DNA from: an uncultured Bacteroidota bacterium
GTDB taxonomy: Bacteria > Bacteroidota > Bacteroidia > Chitinophagales > Chitinophagaceae
Length of the DNA: 5,859 nt
Assembly (NCBI GenBank): GCA_903825065.1
Contig: CAIJZG010000190.1
Coordinates: forward strand, 1-5,859
Direction: 5' to 3'
The notes under the pieces are model-generated. The model worked only from the letters and a program-made list of their open reading frames with translations, searched no databases and had not been told where the DNA came from. The translations under genes and the position numbers were made by a program. Within the stretch, counting starts at the first letter, position 1. Every line of letters begins with the position of its first letter. This document shows, one piece after another, positions 1 through 5,859 of this stretch.

Positions 1-898
1 AGGTAAATTAATTGGACTCATTACCTATCGAGACATTTTGCAAATTCGCAATTTCCCAAATGCAGGAAAAGATGGACTAGGAAGGTTATTAGTGGGTGCC
101 GCATTAGGGATAACTAAAGACTTATTAGATCGCGCTGCAGCTTTGCAACATGTGGGTGTTGATGTGGTTACTCTGGACAGTGCACATGGACATAGCAAAG
201 GCGTAATTGATGCGTTGAAAGGCTTGAGAAAGAATTTTAAAAACTTACAAATTATAGCAGGCAATGTAGGAACTGCGGAAGGGGCATTAGCATTAGCTGC
301 TGCTGGTGCTGACTGTGTTAAAGTTGGTATCGGACCTGGTTCTATTTGCACCACAAGAATTGTAGCTGGAGCTGGGGTTCCGCAATTAACTGCTATTATG
401 GAAGCAAGTAATGCTTTAAAATCAAAAGGAATTCCAGTAATCGCAGATGGTGGTATCCGGTATACCGGTGATATGGTAAAAGCATTAGCAGCTGGAGCTA
501 ATTTGGTGATGATGGGAAGTGTATTTGCAGGTGTGGAAGAAAGCCCAGGAGAAACCATTATCTATGAAGGAAGAAAATTCAAAGAGTATCGTGGCATGGG
601 AAGTCTTGGTGCGATGAGTCAGGGAAGTGGTGACAGATATTTTCAAGACGTGGAAGACGACATTAAAAAATATGTTCCCGAAGGAATTGAAGGTCGTGTT
701 GCATTCAAAGGAAATTTGAGTGAAATAGTTTATCAGTATGTAGGTGGACTTCGCGCTGGAATGGGATACTGTGGAGCTGCTAATATTAAAGAATTACAAA
801 AAGCCAAATTTGTGAAAATCAGTAATGCAGGCATGAAAGAAAGTCATGCTCACGATGTTGATGTAACAAAGGAAGCTCCAAATTATAGCAAGAAATAA
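1..898 (+). CDS. guaB: IMP dehydrogenase, 3' part (5' end outside window)
   Basis: Inosine-5'-monophosphate dehydrogenase oxidises IMP to XMP with NAD+, the committed cytoplasmic step of guanine nucleotide synthesis. The frame is open from base 2, giving 298 residues against about 490 for the family, so the N-terminal barrel strand and most of the CBS pair lie outside. The first residues (GKLIGLITYRDIL) match the end of the second CBS domain; the rest is the catalytic TIM barrel. Visible signatures are KVGIGPGSICTTR with the catalytic Cys codon at 347-349, the IMP phosphate-binding ADGGIR (Asp codon 446-448), the flap GSGDRYFQ with the catalytic Arg-Tyr pair at 635-640, VPEGIEGRV, and the C-terminal ESHAHDVDVTKEAPNY, which helps form the potassium site. 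All key residues are intact. A TTG at 38 is not the start, because conserved coding sequence continues upstream of it. A terminator follows the TAA. Identification is firm. Confidence 0.97.
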   Translation, partial: GKLIGLITYRDILQIRNFPNAGKDGLGRLLVGAALGITKDLLDRAAALQHVGVDVVTLDSAHGHSKGVIDALKGLRKNFKNLQIIAGNVGTAEGALALAAAGADCVKVGIGPGSICTTRIVAGAGVPQLTAIMEASNALKSKGIPVIADGGIRYTGDMVKALAAGANLVMMGSVFAGVEESPGETIIYEGRKFKEYRGMGSLGAMSQGSGDRYFQDVEDDIKKYVPEGIEGRVAFKGNLSEIVYQYVGGLRAGMGYCGAANIKELQKAKFVKISNAGMKESHAHDVDVTKEAPNYSKK

Positions 899-914
899 AA
901 AGTCATAAATTAAT

Positions 915-956
915 AAAAAGGGCTGTTCTGCAAAGGGCATCCCTTTTTCGTTTTTT
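915..956 (+). terminator. Rho-independent-type terminator after guaB
   Basis: The arms AAAAAGGG (915-922) and CCCTTTTT (941-948) can pair over 8 bp around an 18-base loop. TG (924-925) with CA (938-939) can extend the stem past one mismatch. A competing compact hairpin is AAAGGG (932-937) with CCCTTT (941-946). The run TTTTTCGTTTTTT follows directly. It lies 16 bases after the guaB stop and 32 bases before lnt, so it should separate the two genes at least partly. Because the arms begin in A and end in T, it could also work in the reverse direction. Confidence 0.7.
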
Positions 957-988
957 ATTCCGAACTTCCGACACTTAAAAAAAAGGTT

Positions 989-2569
989 TTGAAAAAAATA
1001 ATATCCATCAGCGCCAGTTTGTTTGCAGGATTATTGCTTTTTGCAGCATGGCCAGTATCGCCATTAACCTTCCTTATTTTCTTTGGATTTACACCACTTC
1101 TATTTATTGCAGATAATCTTCAGAAAAAAGCTAGTTTTTTTTGGCATACTTTTTTAACCATGCTACTGTGGAATGCCAGTACTACTTGGTGGATTTGGAA
1201 TTCAACTGATATCGGAAGTGTGGCAGCCATTATTTTCAACAGTTTAATAATGTGTTTACCCTGGTGGGGATTTTTTTCAGTAAAAAAGAGATCCGGAAAT
1301 CTAATGGGTTATTCAGCCCTGATTAGTTTTTGGATGTTATTTGAATTTATACATTTAAACTGGCAACTGAGTTGGCCTTGGCTATCTCTCGGCAATGTAT
1401 TTGCTGCTCACCCCGAATGGATACAATGGTATGAATATACTGGTGTTAGCGGAGGAACTCTTTGGATTTTGCTTAGCAATGTGCTGGTTTATGAAATCAT
1501 TCAGTCAATTCGTTTAAAACATTTATTAAGCAAAACATTGATTAAAATTTCTATTTTACTCTTGATGCCTTTGCTTTTCTCGTTCTTCAATTTATTTTAT
1601 TATCTCCAACATACGTCTAAAAGTATTGCTCAACATAATGTGGTTATTGTACAACCCAACATTGATCCATTTCAAAAATTTGATGCCAAAAATATATCTC
1701 AACAAATTGCGATCCTGGTTAATTTATCAGAAAAACAAATAGACAGTTCTACCAGGTTAGTTATTTGGCCTGAGACAGCCATGAGTGCAGTAGAATGGCA
1801 ACCAAATGTTCGAAACAATAATTTTTATCAACCTGTTTTTGAATTTGTAAATAGGCATCCTGAGATTAGTTTAATATCGGGTATTGAAACCTTGAAATCA
1901 TATTCAAGTTCAGATGCTACTGCTACTTCGAGCAAGAGAGAAGATGGCACTTATGTAGATGCCTTCAATGCAGCTATTTTAATCAAATCAAATCAAACGC
2001 TTCAATTTTATAATAAAAGCAAATTGGTTCCTGGAGTTGAATCTTTACCTACTTTTTTAAAATTCATGGGGCCTATATTTGAAAAATTTGGGGGCAGTAC
2101 TGGGGGCTATGGTAGATCTACAACTTCCTCTGTATTTCATTCTGATAATAATCCATACTTCGCTGCACCCATTATTTGTTATGAAAGTGTTTACGGAGAA
2201 TACGTCTCTTCTTATGTAGCAAAAGGCGCCAATATCTTAACGATTCTAACAAATGATGGATGGTGGGGAAATACGCCGGGACATAAACAGCATTTACAAT
2301 ACGCACGTTTACGTGCTATTGAAAATAGAAGATGGGTTGCTCGTTCGGCGAATACTGGCATTTCTGCAGTAATTGATGAAAAAGGAAATATTCTAGAAAC
2401 CAAAGGTTGGAATCAACCTACCAGTTTTAAATATTCTATCCCAACTTCTGAAGTGTTGACTTTCTATACCCGATATGGAGATTGGTTGTATAAATCGATT
2501 TCATTTTTAGCATTATTATTAATAGGTTGGAATATTTTCCTGGTATTAAAACAAAAGCAACTATTTTAA
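989..2569 (+). CDS. lnt: Apolipoprotein N-acyltransferase
   Basis: Lnt transfers an acyl chain from a phospholipid to the N-terminal diacylglyceryl-cysteine of apolipoproteins, the last step of lipoprotein maturation in the inner membrane. The 526-residue length is normal. Hydrophobic segments lie near residues 4-20, 25-41, 50-67, 76-96, 106-122, 153-172 and 185-205, then a periplasmic nitrilase-fold domain from about 216 to 495, then a final membrane segment near 503-520. The catalytic triad is complete: E262 in WPET, K343 in YNKSKLVPG, and C397 in IICYES. E351 in PGVES is 8 residues after the Lys, as in E. coli (K335/E343). TNDGWWGNTPGHKQH and RAIENRRWVARSANTG are further family hallmarks. 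The start is TTG at 989: no ATG or GTG occurs in frame until the codon for Met58, deep in the membrane region, and TTG gives a normal MKKIIS N-terminus. AAGG at 983-986 is very close to it. The next gene starts 2 bases after the stop. Confidence 0.95.
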   Translation: MKKIISISASLFAGLLLFAAWPVSPLTFLIFFGFTPLLFIADNLQKKASFFWHTFLTMLLWNASTTWWIWNSTDIGSVAAIIFNSLIMCLPWWGFFSVKKRSGNLMGYSALISFWMLFEFIHLNWQLSWPWLSLGNVFAAHPEWIQWYEYTGVSGGTLWILLSNVLVYEIIQSIRLKHLLSKTLIKISILLLMPLLFSFFNLFYYLQHTSKSIAQHNVVIVQPNIDPFQKFDAKNISQQIAILVNLSEKQIDSSTRLVIWPETAMSAVEWQPNVRNNNFYQPVFEFVNRHPEISLISGIETLKSYSSSDATATSSKREDGTYVDAFNAAILIKSNQTLQFYNKSKLVPGVESLPTFLKFMGPIFEKFGGSTGGYGRSTTSSVFHSDNNPYFAAPIICYESVYGEYVSSYVAKGANILTILTNDGWWGNTPGHKQHLQYARLRAIENRRWVARSANTGISAVIDEKGNILETKGWNQPTSFKYSIPTSEVLTFYTRYGDWLYKSISFLALLLIGWNIFLVLKQKQLF

Positions 2570-2571
2570 AC

Positions 2572-3387
2572 ATGCAAAAGTCTTTCCAATATTTTCAGAA
2601 AAAAATATCTTATCGAGTAGTAGGAAAAGGTGAACCTGTAGTTCTAATTCATGGATTCGGAGAAGAGAGTCATATCTGGGATAGACAAATTGCCTTTTTA
2701 CAAAATCATTGCCTCTTGATAGTTCCAGACTTGCCGGGGTCTGGTTTGTCTGAAATAATTCAGCCCGATAACTTAAATAAAGAGTCAGGATTGTCTATTT
2801 CAATTCTTGATTATGCAAATGTGATTGCCTCTATTCTTAATGAAGAAAGCATTTCAAAATGTATCATGATTGGGCATAGTATGGGTGGCTACATAACGCT
2901 TGCATTCGAGGAAATTTTTCCGGAAATGCTTTTGAAGTTTGGCTTGGTTCATTCATCAGCGATAGCCGATTCAGAAGAGAAAAAATCGAATCGTTTAAAG
3001 GGTATTGAGTTGATGGAATTATACGGAGCTGGTCCATTTTTAAAAAATACCATCCCAAATTTATTTTCAGCCACTTTTAAAAAGGACCATTCAGCATTGG
3101 TTTCTCAACTTGTAGAATCCGTACTCACTTTTAATACGCAGGCTTGTCAGCAATATTATCAAGCCATGATGAACCGTCCGGATAGAACATCTTTATTAAA
3201 AGGCAACCCTAAACCAATCCTTTTCGTAATTGGTACTGAAGATGTTGCGGCACCTTTGGTTGACTTATTACCTCAAATTCAATTACCCGTTCTACCAACC
3301 GTTCATATTTTAGAGGGGGTTGGTCATATGGGTATGTGGGAAGCTGCTGAACAACTTAATCGATTTCTACTTGATTTTATTCACTAA
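2572..3387 (+). CDS. Alpha/beta hydrolase fold protein, substrate unknown
   Basis: This is a 271-residue single-domain alpha/beta hydrolase (Abhydrolase_1/6 type), probably an esterase, lipase-like or C-C hydrolase enzyme. The oxyanion-hole loop LIHGFGE is at residues 25-31 and the DLPGSGLSE segment at 53-61. The nucleophile elbow GHSMGG at 101-106 carries Ser103. The acid is probably D224 in VIGTEDVAAP, and His252 lies in GVGHMGMWE, so the triad is complete. The region at about 130-205 is a helical cap likely to set specificity. There is no signal peptide, so it is probably cytoplasmic. ATG at 2572 is preferred: a TTG at 2527 in the same frame would add 15 unrelated residues and lie inside lnt, whereas 2572 puts the start 2 bases after the lnt stop and just before the first beta strand. 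It is likely cotranscribed and translationally coupled with lnt. The exact reaction cannot be assigned; a role in lipid or ester turnover is only a guess from the neighbour. Confidence 0.9.
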   Translation: MQKSFQYFQKKISYRVVGKGEPVVLIHGFGEESHIWDRQIAFLQNHCLLIVPDLPGSGLSEIIQPDNLNKESGLSISILDYANVIASILNEESISKCIMIGHSMGGYITLAFEEIFPEMLLKFGLVHSSAIADSEEKKSNRLKGIELMELYGAGPFLKNTIPNLFSATFKKDHSALVSQLVESVLTFNTQACQQYYQAMMNRPDRTSLLKGNPKPILFVIGTEDVAAPLVDLLPQIQLPVLPTVHILEGVGHMGMWEAAEQLNRFLLDFIH

Positions 3388-3430
3388 TCTGAGAACTAAC
3401 TTTATTTTATATATCATTTCAGGCAACATA

Positions 3431-3512
3431 TTTGGCTATTTCCGCCTCTTTAAATTGGTGTTGCAAACAAGTTAAATAAGTTGTTGTTATTATATTCTAT
3501 AAGAACAATTTG
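3431..3512 (+). promoter_or_regulatory. Weak promoter-like matches before the surface-protein gene
   Basis: The 163-base gap between the hydrolase stop and the surface-protein start must hold that gene's promoter if it is a separate unit. Measured against the Bacteroidota pattern (TTG or TTTG, about 17-23 bases, TAnnTTTG), two imperfect candidates are visible. The first is TTTG (3431-3434), 16 bases, then TAAATTGG (3451-3458). The second is TTG (3484-3486), 18 bases, then ACAATTTG (3505-3512), in which only the TTTG half of the -7 box is kept. Neither is a full match. The rest of the gap holds no coding frame and only weak inverted repeats, such as GCAACA (3423-3428) with TGTTGC (3459-3464). 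Confidence 0.3.
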
Positions 3513-3550
3513 TACTTTCAGGACCTTATAAAATAACGCATTAACTTTAA

Positions 3551-5859
3551 ATGAATTTGAAACTGGTCTCCCCCATACCTATGTTCATAAAAAAACTGCT
3601 GACCTTTTTTATTTTATTTTACTGCATACAGGCACAGTCTCAAACATGCCCCATTAACTTCAGTTATTCCACTTCGGATCTTTCACATTGGTTTGCATTT
3701 ACGGGAGACTTTGATTACGGAAATACACAATCAAGAAAGACTCTATTCCAGGTATATTACGATTCCATTTTAAATTATCCTCAAGGAACTGTTAATGCAA
3801 AAACCATTCCCGAATATGGAAGACAAAATACTGGTATTGAGGTTCAAACAACCAATTCTCTGGATTATTTTGGAAATTTTCCAACCATTCCAACAATCAA
3901 CGGCTATAATTATAATTATTCGATAAAACTTGGATCCACCACCATTAATAATAATGACCCCGCCCCAAATGGGGGCCTATTCAGAAAAATAGGATATACC
4001 ATCAATGTGCCACCAGGGTTAGCAACTGACCCCTATGTAATTACTTATGCTTATGCGATGGTTTTGGAAAGTGCTCCTCATGCATCTGACGAAGTTCCCC
4101 AATTTAAGGCTACTTTAAATTCACAAGATGGATCAACAATAAATTGCGCGGATGCTTCATATATTTTACCCACACAATTGACTGGAACTAGAATTAGCAG
4201 AGGTACCGTGGTGAATATTTATAATTTAGATCAACAAGCAGCCCTAAACGAAGGATTTACCCAGAGTCCAAATCCTTCGCCTAATGTCAATAACGGCAAC
4301 ACTAATGAAAATCTTTATCGAGTTTGGACAAAAGGTTGGACAGAAGTGCTCATTGATTTGAAAAGATATCGCGGAACAAAAGTTACTTTAACTTTTGAAG
4401 CAGATAATTGTGTTCCATCTGGACATTTTGCCTATGCATATGTTGCCTTAAAAAATGTGTGCCAGGGTTTGCAAATTGAAGGCAATCCGCTAGCTTGTCC
4501 TTATGGAAATGCAACTTATTCAATCCCTGAATTAAATGGAGGGAGTTATTTATGGTCTATTCCTAATAATTGGCAACCAACGCCTACTCCAAATTCAAAC
4601 AAGATTACAGTAACGCCTGATTTAAATGGAGGAGTTATTGGTGTTACTGCTACAATTAATGGCTGCGATACTTTAACAGCACAATTAAATGTAGCTCTCT
4701 CTCCACCAACAATCCCTGGTAAAATTTCGGGTGACACAAGTATTTGTATTGGTTTTTTAACTAACAATGGAATCCCTCTGACTTTGTCTGGAAATTCTGG
4801 AAATATATTAGGATGGATTTCAAGTATTGATGGAGGTAAAAACTGGAATAATATTGCTAATACGTCTCCTCAATTGACTGTAAATAATCTTGCAAAAACG
4901 ACCATGTATCAAGCCATTGTACAAAATGGTCCTGCCTGCAAAGTCGACACAACAGCCGCTGCGATAATTGCTCTAAGTCCCAAACCTATTGCAGGAAAAA
5001 TTAGCCCAGACAGTGTACAAATATGCATGAATCAACCATTGCTGGATGGGTTAACATTATTGGGGTCAACTGGTAGTTCTATCAATTGGCAATCTTCGAC
5101 TGATCTTTTAAATTGGGGCATTGCTTCTGCAACAACTACCAGTAGTATTTTAAATATTACAGGCATCAACAAGCAAACCTTTTTCAGAGCTATCGTTTCA
5201 GATCCAGGATGTCCTGCTGATACCAGCAATCAAGTAAAATTGAATATTTTTCCAGCAAATTTTCCAGAAGCCGTTCTATTTCCGAAAGACACCACTATTT
5301 GTTTTGGAACCGTTGCTTTTATTAATGCAGCTATTAATAATGGTAGCAGTTATCAATGGGTGAATCCTGGTTCGATTTATAATGGAGGAAATGGCATCAT
5401 TAGTGGATTACCATTTTTAATTAATGCACAAGCTACTCCATCAAAGAATACTAATTATATTCTAAGAGTTTCAAATGCTGGTTGTCCAAATTCATTATTT
5501 GATACTATTCATGTAAATGTGTTATCTCCGTTAAATGTTAATGCAGGAAGGGATACCAGCATATTGATTAATCAACCTTTACAGATTAATGCTATTTTAT
5601 CAGATCAAAGATTGGCTAATTACCTTTGGACTCCTCCAACAGGATTAAACAATATTGCTATTTCAAATCCAATTGCAATATTAGATGGAAGTCAAGATCA
5701 GATTAGATATTTCGTAACAGTTACTGACTCTGTTGGATGTACAGCAACCAATAGTTTTTTAGTAACCATATTAAAAAACGGACCTCAAATATTTGTGCCC
5801 ACAGGATTTACTCCGAATGCTGATGGAAAGAATGATGTACTTCGGCCAACGGTATATGG
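3551..5859 (+). CDS. Secreted T9SS type B surface protein with Ig/PKD-like repeats (3' end outside window)
   Basis: A single frame runs without a stop from ATG 3551 to the right edge, giving 769 complete codons. It begins with a Sec signal peptide: Lys14-Lys15, a hydrophobic core at about 16-25, and probable cleavage after AQS at 28-30, leaving an N-terminal Gln. Residues 31-305 form a domain of unknown function; its end (GWTEVLIDLKRYRGTKVTL, then C287...GHFAYAYVALKNVC304) recalls jelly-roll, MAM or lectin-like modules in Bacteroidota surface proteins. Five Ig/PKD-like repeats follow, at about 308-383, 385-476, 477-568, 569-658 and 659-741. From about 745, IFVPTGFTPNADGKNDVLRP is the start of the gliding motility-associated (CHU_C, TIGR04131-type) sorting domain that directs export by T9SS. 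A second in-frame ATG at 3581 gives a more compact signal peptide (MFIKKLL...), but 3551 has the AT-rich upstream context usual in this phylum; TAA lies directly before 3551, so no earlier start exists. An adhesin or matrix role is inferred. The ligand is unknown, and no enzyme motif was recognised. Confidence 0.88.
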   Translation, partial: MNLKLVSPIPMFIKKLLTFFILFYCIQAQSQTCPINFSYSTSDLSHWFAFTGDFDYGNTQSRKTLFQVYYDSILNYPQGTVNAKTIPEYGRQNTGIEVQTTNSLDYFGNFPTIPTINGYNYNYSIKLGSTTINNNDPAPNGGLFRKIGYTINVPPGLATDPYVITYAYAMVLESAPHASDEVPQFKATLNSQDGSTINCADASYILPTQLTGTRISRGTVVNIYNLDQQAALNEGFTQSPNPSPNVNNGNTNENLYRVWTKGWTEVLIDLKRYRGTKVTLTFEADNCVPSGHFAYAYVALKNVCQGLQIEGNPLACPYGNATYSIPELNGGSYLWSIPNNWQPTPTPNSNKITVTPDLNGGVIGVTATINGCDTLTAQLNVALSPPTIPGKISGDTSICIGFLTNNGIPLTLSGNSGNILGWISSIDGGKNWNNIANTSPQLTVNNLAKTTMYQAIVQNGPACKVDTTAAAIIALSPKPIAGKISPDSVQICMNQPLLDGLTLLGSTGSSINWQSSTDLLNWGIASATTTSSILNITGINKQTFFRAIVSDPGCPADTSNQVKLNIFPANFPEAVLFPKDTTICFGTVAFINAAINNGSSYQWVNPGSIYNGGNGIISGLPFLINAQATPSKNTNYILRVSNAGCPNSLFDTIHVNVLSPLNVNAGRDTSILINQPLQINAILSDQRLANYLWTPPTGLNNIAISNPIAILDGSQDQIRYFVTVTDSVGCTATNSFLVTILKNGPQIFVPTGFTPNADGKNDVLRPTVY
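4472..5773 (+). repeat. Five tandem Ig/PKD-like repeats in the surface protein
   Basis: The repeats are about 75-92 residues each and strongly diverged. Repeats 1-4 carry a cysteine pair, an early one in an xxxC strand and a late one near a GC or AC turn: C316/C372, C399/C463, C492/C554 and C584/C645 (56-64 residues apart). Repeats 2 and 3 are the most alike: both have GKIS near the start, then IC, a Trp-centred strand (GWISSIDGGKNW versus NWQSSTDLLNW), and a late strand ending in AIV followed by Cys and Asp-Thr. Repeat 5 starts AGRDTSILINQP and lacks the early Cys. They are likely rigid spacers or adhesive modules that hold the N-terminal domain away from the cell surface. Boundaries are approximate. 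Confidence 0.7.
5783..5859 (+). other. Start of T9SS type B sorting domain (CHU_C-like), truncated by window edge
   Basis: Residues 745-769 of the surface protein include FVPTGFTPNADGKNDVLRP, the characteristic opening of the roughly 90-residue C-terminal domain named gliding motility-associated C-terminal or type B sorting domain. In this family it is recognised by the type IX translocon at the outer membrane, and it nearly always ends the protein. The gene therefore probably stops about 60-70 codons beyond the right edge. Confidence 0.88.

Noticed and set aside
25..558. A 177-codon open frame on the - strand
   Set aside because: It lies entirely antisense to the conserved guaB barrel. Its Pro/Ala/Thr-rich translation has no recognisable motif and is a by-product of guaB codon use.
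2212..2403. A 63-codon - strand open frame
   Set aside because: Antisense to the highly conserved C-terminal part of Lnt (TNDGWWGN to NTGISA), with no family resemblance.
2527..2571. TTG at 2527 as the hydrolase start
   Set aside because: It would add 15 residues encoded by the out-of-frame lnt 3' end. The ATG at 2572 fits the family N-terminus better.
2864..3058. A 64-codon - strand open frame
   Set aside because: Antisense to the nucleophile-elbow and cap region of the alpha/beta hydrolase, with no start context or motif.
3388..3480. Terminator after the hydrolase gene
   Set aside because: Only weak stems were found (for example GCAACA/TGTTGC with a 30-base loop) and no following T-run, so no terminator is claimed.
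3608..3649. Possible lipoprotein signal in the surface protein
   Set aside because: The Cys at residue 25 sits in the hydrophobic core (LFYC) without a small residue before it, and C33 follows SQT, so neither fits a lipobox. An ordinary signal peptide is preferred.
4546..5229. Two - strand open frames (4546-4767 and 5032-5229)
   Set aside because: Both lie inside the continuous surface-protein frame, which is supported by repeats and the sorting-domain motif. They show no features of their own.

Overview
The window looks like ordinary chromosomal DNA of a Bacteroidota bacterium, most likely near the Chitinophagaceae or a related Sphingobacteriia/Saprospiria lineage. Three things support this: the AT-rich composition, the near absence of clear Shine-Dalgarno sequences, and a surface protein that ends in the start of a type IX secretion (T9SS) type B, 'gliding motility-associated' sorting domain, which is restricted to this phylum. 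The genus cannot be read from the sequence. All supported genes are on the + strand.

Layout. (1) Bases 1-898 hold the 3' part of guaB (IMP dehydrogenase), cut by the left edge just inside the end of its CBS module and followed by a hairpin terminator at about 915-956. (2) Bases 989-2569 hold lnt (apolipoprotein N-acyltransferase), complete, starting at TTG. (3) Bases 2572-3387 hold an alpha/beta hydrolase of unknown substrate, starting 2 bases after the lnt stop and probably translationally coupled to it. (4) Bases 3388-3550 are a 163-base intergenic gap with only weak promoter-like matches and no convincing terminator. (5) Bases 3551-5859 hold a long secreted protein that runs off the right edge. 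It has a signal peptide, an N-terminal domain of about 275 residues probably of beta-sandwich type, five tandem Ig/PKD-like repeats with paired cysteines, and the first residues of the T9SS type B sorting domain.

The genes do not form an evident single pathway. guaB is purine biosynthesis, lnt completes lipoprotein maturation in the inner membrane, and the hydrolase is linked to lnt only by position. The large protein appears to be a separate transcription unit for a cell-surface or secreted adhesin-like product. I saw no RNA gene, CRISPR array, insertion sequence, integrase or defence module. I found no convincing new biological system. The least explained parts are the N-terminal domain of the large surface protein and the substrate of the lnt-linked hydrolase.
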